Positions 17,798-27,037 of a stretch of 56,633 nucleotides of DNA are shown one piece after another (the stretch's first letter is position 1; the number at the start of each line of letters is the position of its first letter). The notes under the pieces are model-generated. The model saw only the letters and a list, made by a program, of their open reading frames with translations. It was not told the DNA's origin and made no database searches. Source of the stretch: Desulfobacterales bacterium (GTDB lineage: Bacteria > Desulfobacterota > Desulfobacteria > Desulfobacterales > JAHDSC01); contig JAFGES010000074.1 of the NCBI GenBank assembly GCA_016931455.1, positions 1-56,633 on the forward strand, written 5' to 3'. The translations under genes were made by a program, and so were the position numbers.

Positions 17798-19540
17798 TTA
17801 GAAACATCGATGGGTCGTTTGCACAATAAGCTCTTTTCTGTATTTATCTAGAAGGGTTGCCTTTGAAATCATACCGAGGAATCTATTATTTTGGACCACC
17901 GGTATGCTGAAAAGTTGATTTTTATCCATTTTGCGTAAAACGTCAAATAAATCGTCATCGGTATATGCGACTTCAACCTCGGAATCCATAATTTGTTCCA
18001 AAAGGATTGCATCGTACATGATTGGGTCGAAAATATATGGGCGAATATCATCTAAATATACCATACCCAGAAAATGTCCCGTCTCTTGATCCTCTACAGG
18101 GAAATAATTTCTATGTGATTTTTTAACAATATTGATAAAATCCCGTAGCAGCATATTTTGTTTTACGGAAATGCAATCTGTTTCCAGAAGTTCCAGAACA
18201 CTCAAGTCCGTCAATACCTTCGCATCCGTACCCGGCCGTAGCAGTTGTCCACGTTCAACCAGATCTTTTAGGTAAAAAGAAGCAGGTTCAAAATAATGGC
18301 AAATGGTTGTGGCAAGTGCCGAGACGATAATCAGCGGTAGAATAACTTCATAGCCGCCGGTAATTTCAACGATTAGAAAGATTCCCGTCAGAGGTGCCTG
18401 TAGCATACCGCTGATTAATCCGGCCATTCCCAGTAATGCAAAGCAGCCCTCATTAACCCATGAGACTGTCGGCCATAGCAAAACAAGACCCCGATGATAA
18501 AATAACCCGGCCAAACTTCCTATAACCAGACAGGGTGCAAATATTCCCCCCGAACCTCCCGAACCTAAAGTCAAGGACGTTGCGAAAATTTTGGCCAGTG
18601 TTGCCAAAGCAGCGATCATTAGGCCTTGCTCAAATAACCCCTCAATCGTCAGCTGAATGCAATGATAGCCTTCGCCGAGTGTAACCGGTAGATATAAACC
18701 GATGATTCCCACAGCCGCACCGCCGGTCGCAGCCCGTAACCATATAGGAGACGGCAACTGACCGGATAATTGCCGCATTGACTTTAATAACCGAGTCAGA
18801 AGAATGGAGGCTGCAGCTGCAAAGACCGCTAATCCAATGGAAGCCATAATATCGGTAAAATCTATATTGAATTTATGATGCGAGAAGGCAATCTGATTTC
18901 CTTGAAGTAAGCGGCTGATTTCAGTGCCGGCAACTGAGGCAATTGCAATCGGAATAATATTGACCGCCGACCATTCACCCAGAATCACTTCTATCGTGAA
19001 AACCATTCCGGCGATAGGTGCGTTAAAGATTGAAGATATAGCCCCGGCAGCTCCACAACCAACCAGTGTGATTCTCTGGCGGTCATTTAAGAAAAAAAAT
19101 TTTGCAATATTGGAGCCGATTGCCGCCCCGCTCATCACAACGGGTGCTTCAGGACCTGCCGAACCTCCGCTACCAATGGTCAGGCAGCTTGAGATAAGAC
19201 GGGAATAACTGGAGCGTAATCGCAGCAGGCCTCCCCGCCGTGAAACACTATAAACGACTTCAGGAACCCCATGCCCTGCGCCTTCATTTATAATTTTTTC
19301 AAGAAAAAGAGATGAAAGGGCTGCACCGACTGCTGGAAAAAGAAATGTCCACCAGTAATGATATACGCTATAAAGCAGATCAAACAACGTAAAAATGGAG
19401 CGGTTAAGCACTACAGCGGCTATCCCGCTGCAAATTCCGACAATGATTCCGATAAATATCAGTAAGAGGCGGTCGTCGCTTCGGAAAATAGAAAAGTTTG
19501 CAAGATGCCGCCACCTTTTTAAATCACTTTTACCATCCAT
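17798..19540 (-). CDS. ClC-family chloride channel/antiporter with C-terminal CBS pair
   Basis: A 580-residue integral membrane protein. The ClC selectivity motifs are visible: GSGGSAGPEAP (GSG followed by a GxExP in which the Glu aligns with the external gating glutamate) and GSGGSGGIFAP. Two CBS domains occupy about residues 450-570, giving possible nucleotide control. The gating Glu suggests proton-coupled exchange is possible, but channel and antiporter forms cannot be separated by eye. The ATG at 19540 immediately follows the stop of the upstream HTH-EIIA gene, so the two are almost certainly cotranscribed. Confidence 0.93.
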   Translation of the reverse strand: MDGKSDLKRWRHLANFSIFRSDDRLLLIFIGIIVGICSGIAAVVLNRSIFTLFDLLYSVYHYWWTFLFPAVGAALSSLFLEKIINEGAGHGVPEVVYSVSRRGGLLRLRSSYSRLISSCLTIGSGGSAGPEAPVVMSGAAIGSNIAKFFFLNDRQRITLVGCGAAGAISSIFNAPIAGMVFTIEVILGEWSAVNIIPIAIASVAGTEISRLLQGNQIAFSHHKFNIDFTDIMASIGLAVFAAAASILLTRLLKSMRQLSGQLPSPIWLRAATGGAAVGIIGLYLPVTLGEGYHCIQLTIEGLFEQGLMIAALATLAKIFATSLTLGSGGSGGIFAPCLVIGSLAGLFYHRGLVLLWPTVSWVNEGCFALLGMAGLISGMLQAPLTGIFLIVEITGGYEVILPLIIVSALATTICHYFEPASFYLKDLVERGQLLRPGTDAKVLTDLSVLELLETDCISVKQNMLLRDFINIVKKSHRNYFPVEDQETGHFLGMVYLDDIRPYIFDPIMYDAILLEQIMDSEVEVAYTDDDLFDVLRKMDKNQLFSIPVVQNNRFLGMISKATLLDKYRKELIVQTTHRCF

Positions 19541-20227
19541 TTAGAAACTGTTTGATTTCTCGAATTGTTTTTCAAAATCTGCAATTATAGTAAGGAGCTG
19601 ATCTTCAGATGGGCAATTTTTTAAAAATTCCACAAATGAAACATCACGTAAACAAAAAGATAGTCTTGATAACAGTTGAAGATGAGTTTTTACCGTTGGG
19701 CTCAATAGAATGAATAGCACGAATACGGGTTCATTGTCCACGGCGGCGAAATCAATCGGTTTTTTAAGAAAACAGGTCGTTATGAGAGATTCTTTGATGC
19801 TTGAGAGACAAATGCGAGGATGAGGAATAGCGATTCCTTTACCGATACCTGTTGAGGTTAGTTTTTCCCTTTCAACCAGCTTCTCATAAATTTTCTGCTT
19901 CACATTTGATTTTAAATCCGGTATGAGGAATGCGGCAGCTTGAAGTATAGTTCCGACATCCGTGCCATCCGGATTGTAAAAGACTCTGCCCCGTTTCATT
20001 GCCGCCAGGAGGTTTTCCACTGGATATTTTAGCTCGTTTCCAGTATTTTCCACAGTCATTTCAAAAGGCATATGATGATTTTCAGCCCATTTTTCCAATA
20101 TCGATTGGTTGAATATACAGCTATTGTTTCGGCGTTGAATAGGAATTTTTCCTTGGCGTATCCAGCGCTCAACCGTATTTGAAGACAAACCGAAGCATTT
20201 CGCGATTTCCGGTATTGTAAGGACCAT
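19541..20227 (-). CDS. Helix-turn-helix protein fused to PTS EIIA(Ntr) domain
   Basis: A 228-residue protein. Residues 1-50 are an excisionase/MerR-like DNA-binding helix-turn-helix (IPEIAKCFGLSSNTVERWIRQGKIP). Residues about 75-220 are a PtsN-type EIIA domain with the phospho-acceptor His136 in GIAIPHPR. By family it takes phosphate from the PTS-Ntr chain headed by PtsP, encoded divergently 2 kb away, and controls targets by its phosphorylation state. Coupling of the domain to a DNA-binding head suggests it may regulate transcription, perhaps of this divergent region. It directly precedes the ClC channel gene. Confidence 0.88.
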   Translation of the reverse strand: MVLTIPEIAKCFGLSSNTVERWIRQGKIPIQRRNNSCIFNQSILEKWAENHHMPFEMTVENTGNELKYPVENLLAAMKRGRVFYNPDGTDVGTILQAAAFLIPDLKSNVKQKIYEKLVEREKLTSTGIGKGIAIPHPRICLSSIKESLITTCFLKKPIDFAAVDNEPVFVLFILLSPTVKTHLQLLSRLSFCLRDVSFVEFLKNCPSEDQLLTIIADFEKQFEKSNSF

Positions 20228-20263
20228 AACAGCACCTGCATTTACGTAGAAAATATTAAAATA

Positions 20264-20280
20264 AACGATAGGTTATCGTT
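20264..20280. promoter_or_regulatory. 7-bp inverted repeat in the ptsN-like/nadE divergent spacer
   Basis: AACGATA (20264-20270), three bases GGT, then TATCGTT (20274-20280), a perfect inverted repeat of operator size in the 194-base spacer between the HTH-EIIA gene and nadE. It is a natural candidate site for a dimeric regulator, possibly the HTH-EIIA protein itself. This is inferred from position only. Confidence 0.4.
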
Positions 20281-20421
20281 AAAATAAAACGCAAAATTTA
20301 CACCTTTAAGTTAATGAAATCAAGAGAATTTCTTTTTTATTGCGTAAATTGATTTTTTTTTAGTATCTTTTAAAAGCTTTTAAAAAAATTGGCAAAAATT
20401 TTCAAAAGAAATAGGAAGCAA

Positions 20422-22506
20422 ATGGATGCGGAAATAATTGTGACGATGGATAAAAAAAAATTTTTTAATTTTTACAATCATGGATTCATAAAGGTTGCCG
20501 TCTGCTCCCCGGAAGTCAGAGTTGCCGATCCGGATTTCAATGTTGAAAATACCATTACATTGGCACGAGAAGCGTTACAAAATAACGCCGTTTTTGCGAT
20601 TTTTCCGGAACTTGGGCTTTCAGCTTACTCAAACGAGGACCTGTTTCATCAGGATGCACTGTTGCAAGGCGTACTTGATGCATTAGAATATTTTCTTGAG
20701 ACCACGAAGGATTTTAATCTTATTATGGTCATCGGAGCCCCGCTGCAGATTGACACCTTTCTTTTCAACTGCGCCATTGCTATTTATCGGGGAAAGATAT
20801 TAGGCGTAGCGATAAAATCTTATCTTCCCAACTATAGAGAGTTCTATGAAGTACGACAGTTTAGTCAGGCCGAAGAAACTTGTTCAACGACGATCGATCT
20901 TTGTGGGCAGACCCATATTCCCTTCGGGGCCGACCTGATATTTGACGTCAAAAATATAAAAAACTTCAAATTTTTTATTGAAATTTGTGAAGACGTCTGG
21001 GTTCCGATACCTCCATCGAGTTTTGCCTCACTGGCAGGTGCAACGGTTATGGTTAACCTTTCGGCTTCCAATGTCACCGTGGCAAAATTTGAATATCGAC
21101 ATAATCTGGTATTAAATCAATCAGCGCGATGTATATCGGCTTATCTTTATACTGCCGCAGGTTTAGGTGAATCTACGACCGATCTTGCCTGGGATTCGCA
21201 TGCGATGGTTTATGAAAACGGCAATTTACTGGCGGAGTCGAAAAGATTTTCACAAAGCTCTCAAATTATTTATGCCGAAATCGATTTAGATCGACTCGCC
21301 CAGGACCGAATGCGCATGCGCAGTTTTGGGCAGAATGCTCGAACCCATAAACAGATGCTCAAGCAGTTTCGAAAGATTCCTTTTTTAATCGATATTCCTG
21401 AAAAACGACTTTTACTTAAAAGAGAATATCCACGTTACCCCTATATTCCCGCCGACCCGGCCAAGCGGGATCAGAGGTGTTACGAAATATTTAATATTCA
21501 GGTCAATGCGTTGATCAAAAGGCTGCAGGCTTCAGGAATTGAAAAAGTCGTCATTGGTGTATCCGGCGGCCTCGATTCGACGCATGCGCTTATTGTCGCA
21601 GCATATACCATGGATCGGTTGAAGCTGCCCAGAGCCTGTATCAAAGCCTACACTATGCCGGGATTTGCGACCAGTGACCAGACTTATACCAATGCAATCA
21701 AATTGATGGAATCATTGGGCGTTGAGCTCAATGAGATTGATATCAAACCCAGTTGCATGCAGATGTTTAGAGATATCGGACATCCCTTTGCAGAGGGAAA
21801 ACAGATTTATGATGTGACGTTTGAAAACGTACAGGCCGGCGAACGAACATCGCATTTGTTTCGGATTGCAAATTTAAGCGATGCATTGGTTATGGGTACC
21901 GGCGATCTCAGCGAATTGGCGCTTGGCTGGTGTACTTATGGTGTGGGGGATCATATGTCCCATTATAATGTCAATGCCGGTTTGCCCAAAACCCTAATCC
22001 AGCATGTGATTCGTTGGGTCGCCGGAAAGAATCAACTGAGCCCGAAAGCATCGGAAATTCTTCTCGATATCGTTGAAACCGAAATCAGCCCCGAACTCAT
22101 TCCAGGTGCCGACACGCAGCGACCCGCGCAAAAGACCGAATCAAAAATCGGTCCTTATGAACTCCAGGATTTTAATAATTTTTACACGACCCGATTTGGA
22201 TATTTACCTACAAAAATTGCATTCATGGCCTATTGCACTTGGAAAAATCGAGAAAAAGGGACCTGGCCCGACGTCCCCGAACATAAAAGGAACCAATATA
22301 CGCTGGCGGAAATCAGGCACTGGTTGCATGTCTATCTATATCGATTTTTCAAAATCACGCAGTACAAGCGGTCCTGCCTGCCTAATGGTCCGAAAATCGG
22401 ATCCGGCGGCTCCCTTTCACCGCGAGGTGATTATCGAGCGCCGAGTGACAGTGAAGCGACGGTTTGGCTGGAAAACGCAAAAAAAATACCGGAAAGCGAA
22501 GATTAA
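20422..22506 (+). CDS. nadE: Glutamine-dependent NAD+ synthetase
   Basis: A 694-residue, two-domain enzyme that amidates deamido-NAD using glutamine. The N-terminal nitrilase-fold glutaminase shows the Glu in FPELGLSAYS, the Lys region in SYLPNYREFYE, and the nucleophile Cys in EICEDVWVP. The C-terminal synthetase has the ATP pyrophosphatase loop GVSGGLDSTHALI. The ATG at 20422 is preceded by AGGA; a TTG at 20389 would add 11 residues but lacks an RBS. Five bases separate its stop from ptsP, so the pair is an operon. A glutamine-consuming enzyme fits the nitrogen theme of the region. Confidence 0.95.
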   Translation: MDAEIIVTMDKKKFFNFYNHGFIKVAVCSPEVRVADPDFNVENTITLAREALQNNAVFAIFPELGLSAYSNEDLFHQDALLQGVLDALEYFLETTKDFNLIMVIGAPLQIDTFLFNCAIAIYRGKILGVAIKSYLPNYREFYEVRQFSQAEETCSTTIDLCGQTHIPFGADLIFDVKNIKNFKFFIEICEDVWVPIPPSSFASLAGATVMVNLSASNVTVAKFEYRHNLVLNQSARCISAYLYTAAGLGESTTDLAWDSHAMVYENGNLLAESKRFSQSSQIIYAEIDLDRLAQDRMRMRSFGQNARTHKQMLKQFRKIPFLIDIPEKRLLLKREYPRYPYIPADPAKRDQRCYEIFNIQVNALIKRLQASGIEKVVIGVSGGLDSTHALIVAAYTMDRLKLPRACIKAYTMPGFATSDQTYTNAIKLMESLGVELNEIDIKPSCMQMFRDIGHPFAEGKQIYDVTFENVQAGERTSHLFRIANLSDALVMGTGDLSELALGWCTYGVGDHMSHYNVNAGLPKTLIQHVIRWVAGKNQLSPKASEILLDIVETEISPELIPGADTQRPAQKTESKIGPYELQDFNNFYTTRFGYLPTKIAFMAYCTWKNREKGTWPDVPEHKRNQYTLAEIRHWLHVYLYRFFKITQYKRSCLPNGPKIGSGGSLSPRGDYRAPSDSEATVWLENAKKIPESED

Positions 22507-22511
22507 AAATT

Positions 22512-24785
22512 ATGGATAAAAAAGATCGTTATCATCTCAATTTGCTCGTAGATCTCAGTGATCTGGCGGTTCTGCTGACCGGGAGCGAAAATATAAAAAT
22601 TTTTCTCCAGCGTACCGTTGGATTGATTGCCCATCATTTAGAGGCCGATGTCTGTTCGATTTATCTTTACGATGAAAAATCAAAAGAGCTGATTTTAAAA
22701 TCAACGATCGGATTAAATCCTAAAGCTGTCGGTCGAATTCGAATGCGACTCGGAGAAGGTTTGGTCGGCACTACCTTAGAGAAACTAAAACCTATTCGAG
22801 AAGCCTGTGCCAGTCGTAATCCGAATTTTAAGTATTTTGAGGAGGCGGATGAGGAACGGTTTGAATCCTTTCTTTCCGTACCCATTCAAAGGGGCGTTGA
22901 AAAGATCGGGGTTCTTGTCGTCCAACATGAACGACGCGATTTTTTTGATGAAATTGACGTGATGACGCTTCGAGCGGTTGCCTCCCAGCTGGCCGGTGCA
23001 ATTGAGAACGCCCGCCTTCTAATGGATCTAAACCGTTTGGGCGTTGAACCGTCAACTTCCAATGCTTTGGAAAGCCTTCGCTTTATCAAAGGTGAGGCTG
23101 CTTCCGGAGGATATGCATTTGCCACTGCAATTATGTTCGAGAGAGGCCACGGTTCCTTGTTTACGTTCGATGTGGATTCAGCCCCTGAACTAAGCCTTAA
23201 GGATTTTTATCAAGCGATTGAGACCACATCCGACCAGTTGAAAGATTTACAGGCCCGATTCGCCGATCGCCTGCCCGAAAGCGCATCGTTGATTTTCACA
23301 GCTCACTTTATGATTCTCAAGGACGCACGATTTGTCAGTGAAATGGTGCAGCATATCCAGGCGGGCATGCCGCCGATGGAAGCAGTCCAAGCGGTCGCAA
23401 AACACTATATTTCCATTTTTTCTGCAAGTCCTCATGTTTATATACGTGAAAAAGTAAATGATATCGAAGACCTGGCAATTCGAATGCTTAAAAATCTTTA
23501 TCATCCGACGACGGAAAAACCGGGTCTCTATGAGGATCAGATTATCATTGCTAGAGAGTTGTATCCTTCGGAAATACTAAAATTTGCATCTGAAAACGTT
23601 AAGGGAATTATTATCGTCAGCGGAGGGGTCACGTCTCATCTGTCAATCCTCGCTCGATCCATGCAGATTCCTCTGATCATTGCCCATCGCCCGGAGTTGC
23701 TGAGCTTGCCGGAAGGAACACCCGTACTCATGGACGCAGAGATTGGAAACGTTTATGTTAATCCTGCAAACCGAATTATTCAACAGTTTGAAGCCCAAAA
23801 CAAAGCCCGTTTAACAGCGGCTCCAAAAACCAATGAGATGTTGTCTACCACCCAAACACTGGACGGTGAACGCGTCCATCTTTATGCGAATATAAACCTG
23901 CTCAGCGAACTTTGTGTTGCGCGGGATTTAAAGGCTGAAGGTATTGGGCTGTATCGGACGGAATTTCCTTTTCTTATTCGCCCGACGTTTCCATCTGAAG
24001 AAGAACAATACTTAATTTATAAGCGTTTGTTTGATGTAATGATTGGAAAACCGATTGTGTTTCGGACACTGGATATCGGAGGAGATAAAGTGCTTTCCTA
24101 CTCAGATTCGACCGGAGAACCGAATCCGGAGTTGGGACTTCGATCCATCCGCTTTTCTTTGCGTCACAGGGATATTTTTGAACAACAGCTGCGGGCAATT
24201 TTACGGGCGGCTGCAGAAGCTGAGAATGTCCGTATCATGTTTCCGATGATTTCATCACTGGATGAATTCAGGCAAGCGCGTCAGGTCGTATTAAAATGTT
24301 TATCAACCCTTGCGCAGGAAAATTTACCGCATCATTTGCGTCCGGCAATCGGAATGATGATCGAACTACCCGCAGTAATTGAAATTATTGATGAGATTGT
24401 ACGTGAAGCGGATTTCCTATCCATTGGAACTAACGATTTTATCCAGTATATGCTTGCCGCTGATCGAACAAATGAGAAGGTTGCCGATTATTACAAACCC
24501 TATCATCCATCCGTGTTAAGAGGTCTTGCCAAAATTGTGAAAGCCGCACTTAGGGAGAACAAGGATATCTCCATTTGCGGTGAGATGGCGCATGACTTGA
24601 AATATATTCCGTTTTTACTAGGGATCGGCATTCGCAGCCTTAGCCTGGATCCTCAATTTCTGCCGACAGTACAGAAAAGTATTCATAAACTTCGTTTGGT
24701 TGATGCACAAAAATATGCCGCCGAGTTGTTATCCAAGGCAACTTTAAAAGAAATTTGTTACATCCTTAACAGAAAGTCTCTTTAG
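22512..24785 (+). CDS. ptsP: PtsP, nitrogen-PTS enzyme I with GAF domain
   Basis: A 757-residue phosphoenolpyruvate-protein phosphotransferase. An N-terminal GAF sensor (about 15-165) is followed by the EI N-terminal/swivelling domain with phospho-His376 in SGGVTSHLSILAR. The PEP-binding barrel follows, with GIGLYRTEFPF, RTLDIGGDK and the catalytic Cys in ICGEMAHD. The ATG at 22512 is preferred; a TTG at 22464 would overlap nadE. In E. coli the PtsP GAF domain responds to nitrogen status. The EIIA-like acceptor is encoded divergently at 19541-20227, but no NPr/HPr gene is in this window. Confidence 0.93.
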   Translation: MDKKDRYHLNLLVDLSDLAVLLTGSENIKIFLQRTVGLIAHHLEADVCSIYLYDEKSKELILKSTIGLNPKAVGRIRMRLGEGLVGTTLEKLKPIREACASRNPNFKYFEEADEERFESFLSVPIQRGVEKIGVLVVQHERRDFFDEIDVMTLRAVASQLAGAIENARLLMDLNRLGVEPSTSNALESLRFIKGEAASGGYAFATAIMFERGHGSLFTFDVDSAPELSLKDFYQAIETTSDQLKDLQARFADRLPESASLIFTAHFMILKDARFVSEMVQHIQAGMPPMEAVQAVAKHYISIFSASPHVYIREKVNDIEDLAIRMLKNLYHPTTEKPGLYEDQIIIARELYPSEILKFASENVKGIIIVSGGVTSHLSILARSMQIPLIIAHRPELLSLPEGTPVLMDAEIGNVYVNPANRIIQQFEAQNKARLTAAPKTNEMLSTTQTLDGERVHLYANINLLSELCVARDLKAEGIGLYRTEFPFLIRPTFPSEEEQYLIYKRLFDVMIGKPIVFRTLDIGGDKVLSYSDSTGEPNPELGLRSIRFSLRHRDIFEQQLRAILRAAAEAENVRIMFPMISSLDEFRQARQVVLKCLSTLAQENLPHHLRPAIGMMIELPAVIEIIDEIVREADFLSIGTNDFIQYMLAADRTNEKVADYYKPYHPSVLRGLAKIVKAALRENKDISICGEMAHDLKYIPFLLGIGIRSLSLDPQFLPTVQKSIHKLRLVDAQKYAAELLSKATLKEICYILNRKSL

Positions 24786-24892
24786 ATTTTAAATTATTTG
24801 TTTGATCCCGGATCTTCATTTCGAAGTGTGGCATGATATTTACCGATACCTACCCTTTATCCGGCTGTTTTATGGATTGACTCAAGTTTGCT

Positions 24893-25795
24893 TTATTCTA
24901 TTGCGAAAACTTTGTTACGTCCTAAGCGTTTGGCTTCATAAAGGGCATGGTCGGCTTTTTTTAACAGGTCGTCGGCTGAGGTAATTTTTTCAGTCCGTTC
25001 AGAGACTCCCTGACTGATTGTTATCTTCATTTGTTTTCCATCGAAGTTAAAAATTTCCTTTTCAACCCTTTTTCTAAATTTTTCCGCTACTTTTGTTGCC
25101 GATAAAAGACATGTTTCAGGCAGTACACAACAAAATTCTTCGCCACCGTATCGAGCAAAGATATCAATCTTTCGCATTACGGAAGAAATCAGAGTTGAAA
25201 AAGTTTTTAATACGTAATCTCCACACTGATGTCCATAGATGTCATTGATTTTTTTGAAAAAATCAATATCTATCATAATGAGGCTAAGCGGCCTTGAATA
25301 TCTTTTAGCTCTCTTAATTTCGTCTTTAAGACGAACTTCAAGATACCTTCGATTATAAATTCCGGTCAGACCGTCTTTAACATTCATTTCGATTAATTTT
25401 TGTTCATATGCAGCTATTTCCGTAACATCTTGCACCGTTATGAAAATATATTCAATTTGATTATTTTTATCGCGTAATGGTCCCATGGTACAACTTTGTT
25501 GCATATACTCAAAATTTAAACCCAGTATATTGACAGCCTTAAAAGGAAAACAGTAGCGATGCAATTTTTGAGAAAAAAACAAAAAATTTCCAAAACTAAA
25601 TACAGACTTGAAACTACGCAAAAACCAGGCGGTATTAAGGTCGGGGAAAAAAGTAAAAAGAGATGCACCGACAATCTGATCAGCAGAGATTTTGCTATGG
25701 ATTTCCATCCACTTGTTCCATTTGTAAACCTTAAGATCTTTATCGAGGATTACAATGCCTGTATTGATCATTTCGAATATTTGAGCAAAAATCAT
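24893..25795 (-). CDS. PAS-GGDEF diguanylate cyclase
   Basis: A 300-residue soluble protein with an N-terminal PAS domain (about 1-125) and a GGDEF domain (about 135-300). The active site reads YGGEEF, and an RKID lies five residues before it, matching the product-inhibition I-site RxxD. It should therefore make cyclic di-GMP from two GTP and be inhibited by product. Its ATG overlaps the cheC stop by 4 bases (ATGA), so it is the third gene of a cheY-cheC-dgc transcript. Confidence 0.92.
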   Translation of the reverse strand: MIFAQIFEMINTGIVILDKDLKVYKWNKWMEIHSKISADQIVGASLFTFFPDLNTAWFLRSFKSVFSFGNFLFFSQKLHRYCFPFKAVNILGLNFEYMQQSCTMGPLRDKNNQIEYIFITVQDVTEIAAYEQKLIEMNVKDGLTGIYNRRYLEVRLKDEIKRAKRYSRPLSLIMIDIDFFKKINDIYGHQCGDYVLKTFSTLISSVMRKIDIFARYGGEEFCCVLPETCLLSATKVAEKFRKRVEKEIFNFDGKQMKITISQGVSERTEKITSADDLLKKADHALYEAKRLGRNKVFAIE

Positions 25796-26439
25796 TGATA
25801 TGAATCTAAGAAACGGTGTAAATTTTTTTGCAGCCAGCCGATGGATTCCTGATTGGTGATAATCAGCAATAATCCGTCAATATTTTTTTGCTTAAATTTA
25901 AAAATGGTTTTCATTATAATTGCTGTTTGAAACGGATCAAAAGACTGAGGAAAAGAGCCATATCCGTCACTGTTTTCATCGAATACCAGGGGTGGAGAAT
26001 ATGTGACGAAAGTATTCAGCAGTTCAGCAATTTTTCCGACACAAGCACCAATAAGAATGTTGCCGATCTCCAGAAAAATTTCTTTTTCAAGAGTTACCAA
26101 GGAATTGATTTCAAAATTTTTATAGCTTCTATCTTCAAGAATGGTTATCAGATCTCTTCCCGCGCTGTTCTGAAACAATAGTATTCCGGATCCGTTAAAA
26201 TCTCCCCAAAATTTTTGGTCGACGATGCTGACTTCTTTGTAAGCACTGATCGTATTTTTTATATAGTCCGGCAAACTTCCCATACCTATTATTTTGATAT
26301 CAGGGACACTGAGCAGCACATAAATATCGATCAGCTCAGCTAGATCGGCACTTGCCTTACCAAAGGCAATATTCATAATTTCCTGAAGAATATCTTTTTC
26401 CAAGTCGGAAAAGTTATTATTTATCTTCTCTTTTGTCAT
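25792..26439 (-). CDS. cheC: CheC-family CheY-P phosphatase
   Basis: A 215-residue CheC/CheX/FliY-family protein. Both phosphatase half-sites are kept: E-x2-N followed by 22 residues and Pro in LQEIMN...SVP, and again in FLEIGN...YSPP. It should remove phosphate from CheY-P and terminate signalling. It overlaps cheY by 4 bases upstream and the diguanylate cyclase gene by 4 bases downstream, so the three are translationally coupled. No CheD partner is seen in the window. Confidence 0.85.
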   Translation of the reverse strand: MTKEKINNNFSDLEKDILQEIMNIAFGKASADLAELIDIYVLLSVPDIKIIGMGSLPDYIKNTISAYKEVSIVDQKFWGDFNGSGILLFQNSAGRDLITILEDRSYKNFEINSLVTLEKEIFLEIGNILIGACVGKIAELLNTFVTYSPPLVFDENSDGYGSFPQSFDPFQTAIIMKTIFKFKQKNIDGLLLIITNQESIGWLQKNLHRFLDSYQ

Positions 26440-26825
26440 GCAGCACCCGACACTTTTTCTAGTTTAATATCGGCTTTTGCCAGTGCAACTTGTATAGAGG
26501 ATGATTTCGGAGGCTTTTCAATAACCATAAATGCTCCGAATTTCTTTATGGTGGATATGGAATTGGGTTGAATATCGGCAGTCGATACAATAATGATCGC
26601 TTCATTATTCATGTTGATGATCTGAGACGTTGCTTCATAGCCGTCCAGAACCGGCATGGTCAAATCCATAAAGACTACATCCGGTACCAAATGTTTATAT
26701 TTTTCCACACCGTCTTTTCCATTTTCCGCCTCATATATATCGTAACTTTTGTTTTTAGGGATGCAAGATTTCAACATCATCCGAGCTACCGGTGAATCAT
26801 CTACAATCAATATTTTTTTTATCAT
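26436..26825 (-). CDS. CheY-like single-domain response regulator
   Basis: A 129-residue receiver with the acidic pair DD at 9-10, phospho-acceptor Asp54 in VFMDLTMP, Thr/Ser in STAD and the conserved Lys in VIEKPP. There is no output domain. Its coupling to cheC suggests it is the motor-binding or adaptor receiver of the chemotaxis cluster across the divergent promoter region. The usual cheY tag is plausible, but target specificity cannot be read from the sequence. Confidence 0.88.
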   Translation of the reverse strand: MIKKILIVDDSPVARMMLKSCIPKNKSYDIYEAENGKDGVEKYKHLVPDVVFMDLTMPVLDGYEATSQIINMNNEAIIIVSTADIQPNSISTIKKFGAFMVIEKPPKSSSIQVALAKADIKLEKVSGAA

Positions 26826-26914
26826 ATGAATTGCCTCTTATTTGATTGGACTATGTTTTCGATTTCGTTTTTATATTTTATCGAATATTTATTGGAAAAC
26901 TTAATTTTTAAAAT

Positions 26915-26941
26915 TAAAATTCTAACTTTATTAACCGATAA
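26915..26941 (+). promoter_or_regulatory. Sigma-28 (FliA)-like promoter
   Basis: TAAAATTC, 11 bases, then ACCGATAA resembles the flagellar sigma-28 consensus TAAAGTTT-N11-GCCGATAA with the right spacing (6/8 and 7/8 matches). It lies about 95 bases upstream of the RsbU-like gene, which opens the chemotaxis-signalling block. FliA control of a motility-linked operon is the expected logic. Confidence 0.5.
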
Positions 26942-27037
26942 ATAAGTCATAACTCTTTAAGAAAGGTTTGTTTCCATCAACTCCAATGCATCCTGTACAC
27001 ACCAACATTGTTTTTAATCGTTTTGTGGTCGGAACTG

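Noticed and set aside
19100-19180. Loss of the gating glutamate in the ClC protein
   Set aside because: Aligning GSGGSAGPEAP with the GSG...GREGP pattern places a Glu at the gating position, so it is retained.
24786-24892. Terminator between ptsP and the diguanylate cyclase gene
   Set aside because: Only short, widely spaced complementary stretches (CCGGAT/ATCCGG with a loop of about 40 bases); no compact stem with T-run.
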